The position numbers and the translations under genes are program-made. A DNA stretch of 64,000 nt from Candidatus Eiseniibacteriota bacterium (GTDB taxonomy: Bacteria > Orphanbacterota > Orphanbacteria > Orphanbacterales > Orphanbacteraceae), in assembly GCA_024276995.1 (NCBI GenBank), contig JAJRWB010000001.1, positions 212,993 through 276,992 of the forward strand. The letters run 5' to 3'. Below the pieces are notes generated by a model that saw nothing but the letters and a program-made list of their open reading frames with translations, had not been told where the DNA came from and did no database searches. Positions within the stretch are counted from its first letter, which is position 1. The number at the start of each line of letters is the position of its first letter. Shown here piece after piece: positions 33,464-42,191 of the stretch.

Positions 33464-34558
33464 CTATCCGCTTTTCGCCGCGCGGCGGATCGGGGGAATC
33501 TTCCCTTTCCGCCGGAAGACGAAGCTCATGACTTCCGCCACCGCCCGGTACAGCTCCATCGGGACCTCCCCGCCGATTTCGGCGAGGCGGTAGAGCGTTC
33601 GGGCGAGGTACCTGTTTTCGATGACGGGAACGCCCGCTTCGAGGGCGATCTCCTTGATTCTCTTTGCGATCAGACGGCGCCCCTTGGCGACCACCACCGG
33701 CGCGGCCATCGATTCGGGGTCGTACTTGAGCGCCACGGCGAATTCCGTCGGGTTGGTGAGCACCACGTCGGCGTCGGGCACGGCGGCCATCATCCGTTTC
33801 CGGGCGAGAGACTTCGCCTCCGCCCGTTGGCGTCCCTTCACGAGGGGGTCGCCGTCCGATTCCTTCGCCTCGTCCTTGATCTCTCTTCGGGACATCTTCA
33901 GGTCGTTGATGTATTTCCTTTTCTGGTACGCCAGGTCGATGAAGCCGAGGACGAGGAGGACGAGCCCCGCGCGCATCAAAAGAGAGATCACGAGGCCGCC
34001 CGCTCCGCTCAGAAGCTCGGAGATGGCGATGTCGGCATGGGAAAGGAACAGGGCGATCGTATCGCGTATCACGCCGTAGCAGACGAAGCTGATGACCGCG
34101 ATCTTGAGCATGTCCCGGAAAAGGTTGAACGCCATCTTCCCCGAGAAGATATTCTTCGCGCCGCTCACCGGGTTGAGACGGCCCGGGTTGAAGGCGAGTG
34201 CCTGTGTGGAGAGGATGAAGCCTCCCTGGGTCAGGCCGCTCGAGGCGATCGCCATCAGCGAAAGAACGATGAACATCGGGCTGAGAAACGCACCGCACCA
34301 TTCGATCCATCCGCGGGCGAGCGGCGGAACGGTGGAGACGGTAACGTCGCTGCCGGCGATGCGGCTGAACGAATCGATGAACATCGAAATGAGGCGCTCG
34401 TTCAGGTACGGTCCCATCCACTTCAGCGTGAGCGCGCCCCCGAGGATCATGATGGCCGATCGCAGCTCCTGGCTCTTCGGGACGTTCCCTTTCTGACGGG
34501 CCTTCGCCTTCTTCCGATGAGTCGGTTGCTCTGTTCTTTCCTGGTCGTTCTCCGCCAC
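33464..34558 (-). CDS. flhB: Flagellar export substrate-switch protein FlhB
   Basis: 364 residues from GTG 34558. The basic N-terminus 'RTEQPTHRKKAKARQKGNVP' is typical, and four membrane helices follow. The C-terminal domain has 'NPTEFAVALKYD', the self-cleavage site as NPTE rather than the more common NPTH; Asn and Pro, which take part in cleavage, are kept. Cleavage switches export from rod/hook to filament substrates together with FliK. Confidence 0.96.
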   Translation of the reverse strand: MAENDQERTEQPTHRKKAKARQKGNVPKSQELRSAIMILGGALTLKWMGPYLNERLISMFIDSFSRIAGSDVTVSTVPPLARGWIEWCGAFLSPMFIVLSLMAIASSGLTQGGFILSTQALAFNPGRLNPVSGAKNIFSGKMAFNLFRDMLKIAVISFVCYGVIRDTIALFLSHADIAISELLSGAGGLVISLLMRAGLVLLVLGFIDLAYQKRKYINDLKMSRREIKDEAKESDGDPLVKGRQRAEAKSLARKRMMAAVPDADVVLTNPTEFAVALKYDPESMAAPVVVAKGRRLIAKRIKEIALEAGVPVIENRYLARTLYRLAEIGGEVPMELYRAVAEVMSFVFRRKGKIPPIRRAAKSG

Positions 34559-34562
34559 TTCT

Positions 34563-35351
34563 CTACGCTCCGCGCGGGGCGAGCAGGCCGATCAGGTTGT
34601 GCAGCTCGCCGGGCAGTGTGAAAATGAATCCCTTCATGAGGATCACCATGAGGGGGATCGTCGCCACGAGGACGAGGGCGCCCACGAGGATCCTGAGGGC
34701 GAGGCCCACGGTGAAGACGTTGAACTGGGGCGCTCCCTTCGAAAGGATGCCGACGGCGGCCTCGACGACGAAGACGCTGGCGATCACCGGGATGGCGATC
34801 TGGATGCCGAGAAGGATGACATGCAGGAAGAGACGGACGACGCCGTCGGTGACGGCGGTGGGAAGCTGCGCCGCGCCGAGGGGAATCACCTTGAAGCTGG
34901 AACTGAGCGCCAGGAGGAGCATCCGGTGACCGCCGAGGGTGAAGAATAGGATGAGAACGATCAACCCCTGGAGCTGGTCGATGAGCGTGCCTTGTTCACT
35001 CGTTACCGGGTCCATGATGGTGGCGAGGCCGAAGCCCATGTGCACGCCGACGATCTTCCCCGCGTAGTTCCCCGACAGGAGCGCGAGCATCACGACGAAG
35101 CCGAGGAGAAGCCCGACGACGAGTTCGCGAAGGACGAGCGGGAAGTAACCGACGCCGGCGACGCCGGCGAGGGCGCTTCCGTCGACCACGGGAAGGAGGA
35201 GAAGAGAGAGGAACATGCTGATCCAGAAGCGGAACGCCACCGGCACCATCCTCGCGCTGAACGCCGGTGCGAGGGTGAGGAAGCCGCCGATTCTCACGAG
35301 GGTGAGGGCGAAGGCGGGCATGCGCGCCACCATGATGTCGACGAAATCCAT
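34563..35351 (-). CDS. fliR: Flagellar type III export protein FliR
   Basis: 262 residues from ATG 35351, preceded by GGAAGGGG right after the fliQ stop. About six hydrophobic segments are visible, such as 'FALTLVRIGGFLTLAPAF', 'LVVGLLLGFVVMLALLSG' and 'DQLQGLIVLILFFTLGGH'. FliP, FliQ and FliR form the conical export gate. In-frame starts upstream would overlap fliQ and are not used. Confidence 0.95.
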   Translation of the reverse strand: MDFVDIMVARMPAFALTLVRIGGFLTLAPAFSARMVPVAFRFWISMFLSLLLLPVVDGSALAGVAGVGYFPLVLRELVVGLLLGFVVMLALLSGNYAGKIVGVHMGFGLATIMDPVTSEQGTLIDQLQGLIVLILFFTLGGHRMLLLALSSSFKVIPLGAAQLPTAVTDGVVRLFLHVILLGIQIAIPVIASVFVVEAAVGILSKGAPQFNVFTVGLALRILVGALVLVATIPLMVILMKGFIFTLPGELHNLIGLLAPRGA

Positions 35352-35361
35352 GGCCCCTTCC

Positions 35362-35631
35362 CTATTGTATGAACGCGTGGAAATCACCGAATAGGAAGGT
35401 GGTGAAGGACACCAGCTTCTGGATCATCCACGGCAGGAAAACGATGAACGCCAGCGACACGCCGATGATTTTCGGGATGAAGCTGAGCGTCGCCTCCTGG
35501 ACCTGGGTCACCGCCTGGAGAATGCTCACGGCGAGGCCCGCTATGAGACCGCACAGAAGGAGCGGTCCGGCCACCTCGATCATGAGGAGCACCGCTTCCC
35601 TCCCCAGGTTGATCAATACTTCTTCCGTCAC
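35362..35631 (-). CDS. fliQ: Flagellar type III export protein FliQ
   Basis: 89 residues from GTG 35631, preceded by GAAAGGAAAGAACC. Two transmembrane hairpins: 'VAGPLLLCGLIAGLAVSILQ' and 'IIGVSLAFIVFLPWMIQKLV', with the family motif 'QAVTQVQEATLSFIPKI' between. Exact length and position between fliP and fliR leave little doubt. Confidence 0.95.
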   Translation of the reverse strand: MTEEVLINLGREAVLLMIEVAGPLLLCGLIAGLAVSILQAVTQVQEATLSFIPKIIGVSLAFIVFLPWMIQKLVSFTTFLFGDFHAFIQ

Positions 35632-35648
35632 GGTTCTTTCCTTTCCGC

Positions 35649-36434
35649 CTACCCGAAGCTGGTGACGAGCGACTGGATGATTAGGTACCAGCCGTCCACC
35701 AGGACGAAGAGAAGGATCTTGAAGGGCATCGAGATCATCACCGGGGGGAGCATCATCATTCCCATCGACATGAGGACGCTCGCCACGACCATGTCGATCA
35801 CCAGGAACGGGATGAACAGGAGAAAACCGATCTGGAACGCCGTGGTCAGTTCGCTGATCACGAACGCCGGGATCACGAGATACGTCGGTATGTCGTCCCG
35901 CGTGGTGACATCGGCCTGGTTCGCGATCTTGAGAAACAAGGCGAGATCCTTCTCCCGGGTATGATCGAACATGAATCCCCGTACCGGCCCGATCGCCCGG
36001 TTCCACGCCTCTCCCTCGTCGATCTCCTCCGCCATGAGGGGATTGAGGGCGTCGCTCTGGACCTGCTTCCACACGGGGGCCATGATAAACACCGTCAGGA
36101 AGATGGCCAGGCCGATGAGGATCTGGTTCGGCGGGAGCTGCTGCTGTCCGAGGGCGTGCTTGAGGAAGGAGAAGACGATCACGATCCGCGTGAACGACGT
36201 GACGAGCACGGCGAATGCGGGCGCCAGGGAGAGAACGGTCATCAGGGCGACGATCTTCAGCGTCATCGGAAGACCGCTCTCGTCGCCGCCGTCCCCGACC
36301 TGGAGGCTGATCTGCGGGATGGCATGGGCGGCGGGGGCGACGGCGAAAACGAGGGCGAACGCCGCCAGGAGGAGCGCGACGCGTCGCCGGCGATCCGAAC
36401 GGTCTTGTGCGGGTGCGGGATTCCGTTTCATCAT
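35649..36434 (-). CDS. fliP: Flagellar type III export protein FliP
   Basis: 261 residues. A cleavable signal peptide ('RVALLLAAFALVFAVAPAA') is followed by family motifs 'LAPAFAVLVTSFTRIVIVFS', 'LKHALGQQQLPPNQILIGLA' and 'MGMMMLPPVMISMPFKILLF'. It is the main component of the export gate. ATG 36434 lies four bases after the fliO stop. Confidence 0.97.
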   Translation of the reverse strand: MMKRNPAPAQDRSDRRRRVALLLAAFALVFAVAPAAHAIPQISLQVGDGGDESGLPMTLKIVALMTVLSLAPAFAVLVTSFTRIVIVFSFLKHALGQQQLPPNQILIGLAIFLTVFIMAPVWKQVQSDALNPLMAEEIDEGEAWNRAIGPVRGFMFDHTREKDLALFLKIANQADVTTRDDIPTYLVIPAFVISELTTAFQIGFLLFIPFLVIDMVVASVLMSMGMMMLPPVMISMPFKILLFVLVDGWYLIIQSLVTSFG

Positions 36435-36438
36435 CCCG

Positions 36439-36945
36439 TCATACCCCCGCCCGGGAAAGGCGCGTCGTCACGTTGCGAAGCACCGCCGGGAAAGAGAGAT
36501 CGGCGCGCCGCCGATCGGCGCCGGCGGGGTAGAGTTCCTCTCCCTCGTCGGGGGAGAGCTCGGTGACCGGCGTGATCATCGTCTCGGTGACGCCCACCAC
36601 GACGACCCGCCCGCCGAGGCGCACCGAGTAGAGCGCCCTTTTGGGCGCGAGGAAGCAGCGATCGAGCACTTCGATCCGCGACGTACCTGCGAATCCGGCG
36701 CGCCCGGCGACCCACCGCGCTACGAAGATTCCACCTACGATCAACACCACGATAGCGCCGAGGGTGATGCCGATGCGCACGGCGAGGGCCGCCGTGTCGA
36801 GCGACGCTTCACCGGCAAGACCGTTCGCCGGAAGGGCCACCGGCGCCGATCCGTTCTTCCCTCCGAGGGGCGTGCCCGCTGTGAGGAGAATCACCGCCGT
36901 GAGAAGAAGGGGCGCGAGAAAAAGAAGGGTCCGTTTCGCGTTCAC
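36439..36945 (-). CDS. fliO: Flagellar biosynthesis protein FliO
   Basis: 168 residues from GTG. A hydrophobic N-terminus ('LLFLAPLLLTAVILLTAG') and a transmembrane helix near 55-78 ('IGITLGAIVVLIVGGIFVAR') precede the small cytoplasmic domain 'IEVLDRCFLAPKRALYSVRL' typical of FliO. It stabilises FliP during gate assembly. One base separates it from fliN. Confidence 0.9.
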   Translation of the reverse strand: MNAKRTLLFLAPLLLTAVILLTAGTPLGGKNGSAPVALPANGLAGEASLDTAALAVRIGITLGAIVVLIVGGIFVARWVAGRAGFAGTSRIEVLDRCFLAPKRALYSVRLGGRVVVVGVTETMITPVTELSPDEGEELYPAGADRRRADLSFPAVLRNVTTRLSRAGV

Positions 36946-36946
36946 A

Positions 36947-37510
36947 TCACTTCTCCCGGACTTTCGCCGCCGACGACGGGGTGCACAGCTCCGTCACCTG
37001 GACGCCGAACTGGTCGTCCACCACGACCACTTCGCCGCGGCCGATCCGTTCGCCGTTCACCTTGATGTCGACCGGCTCCCCGAGGGGCCGGTAGAGCTTC
37101 ACCACCGAACCGGGACCGAGGGCGAGAACCTGCTCGAGGGGCATGTTCGTCCCTCCGAGGTCGATGGTGACCGGCACGACTACCCCGAGAAGGAGAGAGA
37201 TGTTCTCCCCCGTGGCGATCGTCTCGCTGGGGGTGATCGGCTGAAACTCGGCCTGGCGCACCTCCGTGGTCCCTTCGCCGTCTGGTTCGGATCGCTCTTC
37301 CGCAACCGTCGAATCCTCTTCGGTCGGCGGTTCGCCGCCCCCTTCCGGATCGCCCTCCTTCGCGGACGCCTCGTCTTCCCCCGCCTCAGTCGTCGATCCG
37401 GCGGCCTCTTCGGTCGTCTCGGCGGCTTCGCCCGACGCGTCCCCTTCGGTTTCGACAGCCGTCGCTTCGGGGGGAGTCTCTTCGACAGCCGTTTTCTCTT
37501 CTTCGCTCAA
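36947..37510 (-). CDS. fliN: Flagellar motor switch protein FliN
   Basis: 187 residues from TTG 37510, preceded by AAAGGAG. The first 95 residues are an acidic Glu/Ala/Thr low-complexity arm. The C-terminal SpoA domain has 'LLLGVVVPVTIDLGGTNMPL', 'VLALGPGSVVKLYRPLGEPV' and 'GRGEVVVVDDQFGVQVTEL'. It forms the bottom of the C-ring. The long acidic arm might host regulatory binding; this is inference. Confidence 0.95.
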   Translation of the reverse strand: MSEEEKTAVEETPPEATAVETEGDASGEAAETTEEAAGSTTEAGEDEASAKEGDPEGGGEPPTEEDSTVAEERSEPDGEGTTEVRQAEFQPITPSETIATGENISLLLGVVVPVTIDLGGTNMPLEQVLALGPGSVVKLYRPLGEPVDIKVNGERIGRGEVVVVDDQFGVQVTELCTPSSAAKVREK

Positions 37511-37525
37511 CGGTGAACTCCTTTC

Positions 37526-38413
37526 CTATGGGTCGTTCGTCCGGCTGATCCTGACGCCGATCGATGAATCGACCGTTCCGGGATAGCCGTAGAATGCTGT
37601 CTTTCCGTCGAAAGCGATCTCCACCTCGTCGGTCAGCTTGTGATCGAGATAAAGAACGTCGCCCACCCGGAGCGAGGTGAGATCGCGGATCTGAACCGGT
37701 GTCGGCCTGTAGCGCGCCGTCAGGCGGAGGCGCATCTTCGCCAGGTGTTCCGTCGTGACCGTTTCGGGGGCGTCGTTTTCCGAGGCGACGGCCTTCGCGA
37801 AACCGAGGGCGTCGCCGAGGTCATCGAAATCATAGAAGAAACGGATCGTGCCGCGCGCCGGTTCGCCGCCTTCGCCTTCGTCACCGAGGGTGATGGAAAA
37901 GGAGGAGATCACGCCGGCCGAAGGTTCCACGTCTCTGCGAGCCGATCCATCGAGGGGGAACGGTTCGGTCGCACCCACCTCTTCGTCCCACGACGCACCT
38001 ACCGCCTCCGCCGCCCGGGCGGCGACGGCGCCGAGAAGGGCGGCTTCGATGTCGGTCGGAGGTCGTTCCACCTCCCGGGGGGCGCCCGGGCCGCCGAGGA
38101 TGCGATCGACGAAAGCCTGCGCGAGAGCGCTGTCGATGCGGAAGAATACGTCCCCCCTCTCATCGACCGGCTTCAACCGGTGGACGGGATCGGCTTCGGG
38201 CCGGAGAAAGGAGTCGAGGGAACGCTCGTCGGCCCGATCGAACGTGACGGCGCACGGACAATCGAGTTCCCGGCCGAGAGTGTCCGTGAGGTACTCCGCG
38301 AGCTTTTGCTGGGCGGGCACCAGGAGTGCCTTCGTGGCCGACGTGAGCCGTTCCGGGCTCCGGAAATCATAGGGCCGCACCACGGCCGCCGCCATCGTCT
38401 TCTCTTCCGCCAT
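37526..38413 (-). CDS. fliM: Flagellar motor switch protein FliM lacking the CheY-binding N-terminus
   Basis: 295 residues, against about 330 in most FliM. It begins 'MAEEKTMAAAVVRPYDFRSP', so only about 12 residues precede the 'VRPYDFRSPERL' block. The usual 'LSQ.EIDALL' peptide that binds phospho-CheY is absent, and a TAA four codons before the ATG excludes an upstream extension. The middle domain is FliM-like and the C-terminal SpoA domain has 'IRDLTSLRVGDVLYLDHKL'. The start lies 12 bases after the fliL stop. Confidence 0.93.
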   Translation of the reverse strand: MAEEKTMAAAVVRPYDFRSPERLTSATKALLVPAQQKLAEYLTDTLGRELDCPCAVTFDRADERSLDSFLRPEADPVHRLKPVDERGDVFFRIDSALAQAFVDRILGGPGAPREVERPPTDIEAALLGAVAARAAEAVGASWDEEVGATEPFPLDGSARRDVEPSAGVISSFSITLGDEGEGGEPARGTIRFFYDFDDLGDALGFAKAVASENDAPETVTTEHLAKMRLRLTARYRPTPVQIRDLTSLRVGDVLYLDHKLTDEVEIAFDGKTAFYGYPGTVDSSIGVRISRTNDP

Positions 38414-38425
38414 GATCGCTCCCGC

Positions 38426-38980
38426 TTACTGAAGCACGAAGTTCACGAAGTAGACCGCCTTGATCGAACCGGCGCCGAGGATCTCCTCGGCGGCGGAGCG
38501 GATCTCTTCGCGAAGCTGTTCTCTCGTGCGAACGTCCGCCAGCTCGGCGACCGTCCTCGAGCCGAGAATTCGAATCAGGAAATCCTTGATCTGGGGATCG
38601 TGCTTCTCGATGATCGCCGCCGCGTCGGGGGTGGCCATTTCGAAGGCCACGCTTGCAGCGACGTACCTCGACCCGCCCGACTCCGCCGGGTTGACCACGA
38701 GGTCCTCGATCACGTGGATTTCGCCCACTTCGGCGTTCGTCAGCTCGTCTTCGGGTCCCGCTAGCAGCGCCGCCTTCTCCTTTTCGATCAGCGAGGCGGA
38801 GACCCGTGGAGCGATAACGGAAAGGGTGAAGGTCCATCCCGCGAACATCAGACCGCCGTAGACCACGGCGAAAAGCGGGATCATGAGAAGGCGGTTCGGT
38901 CCGCCCCCCTTTCCTTTGCCTTCACCCTCGGTGGGGGAGGCGCCCTCCTGTGTCGCCGCAATCGGATCGTTCTCAGCCAC
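38426..38980 (-). CDS. fliL: Flagellar basal-body protein FliL
   Basis: 184 residues from GTG 38980 preceded by GAGGAG. A Gly/Lys-rich cytoplasmic N-terminus is followed by one transmembrane helix ('MIPLFAVVYGGLMFAGWTF') and a periplasmic domain with 'IHVIEDLVVNPAESGGSRYV' and 'LREEIRSAAEEILGAGSIKA', the FliL signature. FliL surrounds stator units and affects torque. Confidence 0.93.
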   Translation of the reverse strand: MAENDPIAATQEGASPTEGEGKGKGGGPNRLLMIPLFAVVYGGLMFAGWTFTLSVIAPRVSASLIEKEKAALLAGPEDELTNAEVGEIHVIEDLVVNPAESGGSRYVAASVAFEMATPDAAAIIEKHDPQIKDFLIRILGSRTVAELADVRTREQLREEIRSAAEEILGAGSIKAVYFVNFVLQ

Positions 38981-39048
38981 GACATTCTCCTCACAGGTGG
39001 TTCCCGTCAGGATCAGGAGGGATCAGCCTCACCCGGCCCGCGGAAAAC

Positions 39049-40974
39049 CTACCGTTTCAGGTTGATCAGTTCCGTCGTCATTTCGTCGCCCGTGGTGATC
39101 ACCCTGGCATTCGCCTGGAATCCCCGCTGGGCGACGATCATGTTCACGAATTCCTCCGAGAGATCGACGTTCGACATCTCGAGCGCACGGGATGTGATCT
39201 TTCCATCCACCACCGTGCCCGCCTCGCCGACCACCGCCATTCCGGAGTTGGCCGACGCGAGATAAAGGTTGCCCCCCGTCCGCGTGAGGCCGTCCGGGTT
39301 CGCGAACCGGGCGAGCACCACCTGGGCGAGGTCTTTCACGACGCCATTGGAGAAGAGTACGGAGATCCTCCCGTCGGCGCCGATGGAAATCGAATTCAGG
39401 TTCCCCATGCCGAACCCGTCCTGCGAAAACGCCGTCGCCGTGGAGGGCGCCGCGAACTGGGTCAGTCCATCGAAAAGGCCGATCGAACCGGTCTTGAGAT
39501 CGAGGACCATCCTCTCGGCGCCGCCGCCCGGCTGGATGTTGAGCGTGAGCGAGCCGTCATCGGCGCTCCACGTCCGAAGCGAACCGTCGGAGTTGAACAC
39601 CACGGTGCCGCGCGGGCCGCCGGTGATCTCCTCCGACCCGTCGAACGACGCCTCCCAGTACCAGAGGTTCGTCTGGCCGGAGCGGGAGAAGGTCATGTTC
39701 AGCGTGTGCGTCTCGCCGAGCGAGTCGTACACCAGAAGGGACGTGGCGTGCTCGGTGGGGGCGGTGTCGATCAGCGCCGTGCCGGCGGCGAGGCCGTTCG
39801 TGGCGGTCATGGTGATGCCGCCGCCCCCCACGTCGGAGAATCCGTTCGCCAGCCCTGTGAGGGAATCGTACGTCACCGTCATCGAAACGCCGCCGAGGGC
39901 GGTCTTGTTCGTCGGCGTGAACGTGTCGATCGCGGAGATGGTGCTCTCGGTGCCGTTGTTCGCCGTGAACGCATTCCCCACGGCGGCGCCGAAGATGATA
40001 TTCGAAATGTTGCCCGCCACGCCGAGCGACGTGGTGATGTTGTACGTGCTGCCGAGTCCGGCATAGTCGCGGGTGAGTTTCACCTCGCCGCCGGAAAGCT
40101 CGGCGGTGATCCCGACGTTTAGGTCGTTGATCGCGTTGATCAGTTCGGTGACCGTCGAGGTCGTGCTGAGGCCGGTCACCGCCACGGCCGCCCCGCCGTC
40201 GACCGAAAGGGTGAAATCGCTCGCGTCGGTGACGCCCACTGTGGCAAGCGACGTCGACCCTGTGATCGGAGCGCCGGTGGCGTTGGTGCCGGTGGCGGTG
40301 CTCGCCGTGGCGTTCACACCGGTCACCACGATCGAGTGCTGGCCGCCGGCGCCGTTCGCCGCCATGCCGTTCACATAGTCGATACCGGTGGTTCCCGCGC
40401 TGTTCAGCGTCGCCGTGCTCGTTGTGGCGGTGGCATCGAGGTTGGAGTTGAAGATCACCTCGGTGGTCGCCTTGCCCGGAACCGTCTCTCCGAAGGGGAG
40501 ATGGATATCGGTCACCGGCGTACCGGAAGCGATCGTCCCGTCGACGGCGGCCATCCATCCCTGGACGATCTCCCCGCTCGCGCGGGAGGTGAGGTTCCCC
40601 TGGGCGTCGAAGACGAAATTGCCCGAACGCGTGTAGTTGCGGCCGTTGCCGCCGCGCAGGACGAAGAATCCGTCGCCGTCGATTCCAAGATCGGTCACGA
40701 TACCGGTGGTCTGAAGCATCCCCTGGGTGAGGTTGTTCGATACGCTCGAGACCTCCATGCCGAGACCGACCTGCATCGAGTTGATCCCCCCGCGACCGCC
40801 GCGCGGAGAAGAGCCGTCCTGAATCGTCTGCACGAGCGCTTCCTGGAAGGTCGCCCGGCCCGACTTGTAGCCGTTGGTATTCACGTTCGCGATGTTATTG
40901 CCTACAATGCTCATGCTGAAAAGGTGTCCCTTGAGTCCGGAGACGGCACTGTAGAACGCTCCCATTCCTGACAT
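39049..40974 (-). CDS. flgE: Flagellar hook protein FlgE (large)
   Basis: 641 residues, about 240 longer than enterobacterial FlgE. The N-terminal motif is 'GAFYSAVSGLKGHLFSMSIV' and 'GNNIANVNTNGYKSGRATF'. The C-terminus has 'LEMSNVDLSEEFVNMIVAQR' and 'GFQANARVITTGDEM'. The extra length is a Thr/Ala/Asn-rich central region (about 180-400), probably surface-exposed D2-D3 domains. It forms the hook. AAGGAGAG precedes the ATG. Confidence 0.96.
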   Translation of the reverse strand: MSGMGAFYSAVSGLKGHLFSMSIVGNNIANVNTNGYKSGRATFQEALVQTIQDGSSPRGGRGGINSMQVGLGMEVSSVSNNLTQGMLQTTGIVTDLGIDGDGFFVLRGGNGRNYTRSGNFVFDAQGNLTSRASGEIVQGWMAAVDGTIASGTPVTDIHLPFGETVPGKATTEVIFNSNLDATATTSTATLNSAGTTGIDYVNGMAANGAGGQHSIVVTGVNATASTATGTNATGAPITGSTSLATVGVTDASDFTLSVDGGAAVAVTGLSTTSTVTELINAINDLNVGITAELSGGEVKLTRDYAGLGSTYNITTSLGVAGNISNIIFGAAVGNAFTANNGTESTISAIDTFTPTNKTALGGVSMTVTYDSLTGLANGFSDVGGGGITMTATNGLAAGTALIDTAPTEHATSLLVYDSLGETHTLNMTFSRSGQTNLWYWEASFDGSEEITGGPRGTVVFNSDGSLRTWSADDGSLTLNIQPGGGAERMVLDLKTGSIGLFDGLTQFAAPSTATAFSQDGFGMGNLNSISIGADGRISVLFSNGVVKDLAQVVLARFANPDGLTRTGGNLYLASANSGMAVVGEAGTVVDGKITSRALEMSNVDLSEEFVNMIVAQRGFQANARVITTGDEMTTELINLKR

Positions 40975-41065
40975 TCTGTTCTCTCCTTCATCACCGCGTC
41001 TGTCGTTCGGCGGTGAAGAACCTCCTCGCTACGAGGTCCGGTCCGTGTAAAGGTTCTCTCTTTTC

Positions 41066-41452
41066 CTACGCGATCACTGCGCTGTCGATGGAGGTGAACA
41101 CTCCCTCCTTCTCCGCCTGGAGCGCCGTGATGACGGTGCGGTTGCGCACGCTCACGACGAAGGCGAGTTCATCGAGAAGAACGAGAGATTCGTTCGCTCC
41201 CTTCTCCTTCGCCCGGGTCACGGCGCTTCCGAGACGGTCGAGCTCTGCGCGGCCGATCGACGCATTCCTCAATTCCATCCTGTCGATGGCGTGGCGGGAA
41301 AACTTGAGATCGTACCGTTCCGTCGCTTCCGCGAGGGCGGCCTTGAACTCCTTTCCCCCGTCCTTTCCGGATGCCGGCGGTTTCGGAGGAGACAGTTCCT
41401 CCGGGGTCACCTTGATCCGGATCGGTGTTCCGAGTTTTCCGATGCCGTTCAA
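41066..41452 (-). CDS. Flagellar operon protein, TIGR02530 family
   Basis: 128 residues from TTG 41452. The second half has 'KFSRHAIDRMELRNASIG', 'ESLVLLDELAFVVSVRNRTV' and 'ITALQAEKEGVFTSIDSAVI', the recognised pattern of this small family found between flgD and flgE in many phyla. The N-terminus is Pro/Lys rich. The function is not established; a role in hook assembly is suggested only by position. Confidence 0.87.
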   Translation of the reverse strand: MNGIGKLGTPIRIKVTPEELSPPKPPASGKDGGKEFKAALAEATERYDLKFSRHAIDRMELRNASIGRAELDRLGSAVTRAKEKGANESLVLLDELAFVVSVRNRTVITALQAEKEGVFTSIDSAVIA

Positions 41453-41487
41453 CGTTCGTTCCTTTCGCTTCGCGCGCCGGGGCGCTT

Positions 41488-42168
41488 CTACGGTTCGAAC
41501 ACTTCCTGCACGTTCCCCATGCCCACCTCGGAGTCGCCGAGAAGGACCATGGCGTTTCCATTCACATAGCGGATTCCACGCACCGTGCCGATGAGCATTT
41601 CACTCGCGCCGATCTCGTTGTCCGCTCCGTTCGACGCGGTCACCTGGAAGGTGTACGTTCCGGGATTGACCGACTTGCCCGCGTCGTTCCTGCCGTCCCA
41701 CTCCCATTTGTGATACCCCTCTCCCCCATCGAGTCCGGCAACGGTGCGAACGGGCAGGTTGTTGGAGTCGTAGATCGTCAGCGAGACGTCGGTGGCGTTT
41801 CCGTCGAGTTGATAGCCGATCTCCTCGACGTTTGAGCCGGCGAAGCGGAACGAATCGGCGGCCACGCGAACCCCCTTGCCGATCATCGTGGTGGCCATGG
41901 TGTTGTTGAGCAACTGTCCGAGCAGGTAATCCGATTCGGCGCTCGAGTCGAAACCGTCGGCCATCCGCTGTTGCAGTTCGAGTGTGCTGAACTGCGCCAG
42001 CTGGGCGATCATGTCTTGGTTCTCGAGCGGTTTGAACGGATCCTGGTTCTGCAGCTGCGTGAGAAGCAGCTTCAGGAAATCCTCCTTGCCGAGCTGACCC
42101 ATCGGGTTCGCTCCCGGTGGAAGAATCTCGGTCTGGGTTCCCGTTCCCACCACACTTCCGATATCCAT
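41488..42168 (-). CDS. flgD: Hook-cap protein FlgD
   Basis: 226 residues from ATG 42168, eight bases after a perfect AAGGAGG. A GTG three codons upstream lies within that ribosome site and is rejected. N-terminal motif 'LGKEDFLKLLLTQLQNQDPF' and 'LENQDMIAQLAQFSTLEL'; the FlgD-Ig region has 'YHKWEWDGRNDAGKSVNPGT' and 'YTFQVTA'. It caps the growing hook and is shed later. Confidence 0.95.
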   Translation of the reverse strand: MDIGSVVGTGTQTEILPPGANPMGQLGKEDFLKLLLTQLQNQDPFKPLENQDMIAQLAQFSTLELQQRMADGFDSSAESDYLLGQLLNNTMATTMIGKGVRVAADSFRFAGSNVEEIGYQLDGNATDVSLTIYDSNNLPVRTVAGLDGGEGYHKWEWDGRNDAGKSVNPGTYTFQVTASNGADNEIGASEMLIGTVRGIRYVNGNAMVLLGDSEVGMGNVQEVFEP

Positions 42169-42191
42169 CGATGTCACCTCCTTTCGTTTCG

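Noticed and set aside
40975-41010. CACCGC/GCGGTG inverted repeat before flgE as an operator or terminator
   Set aside because: Only six base pairs with a 12-base loop in an intergenic gap of about 90 bp; no T-run and no known motif.
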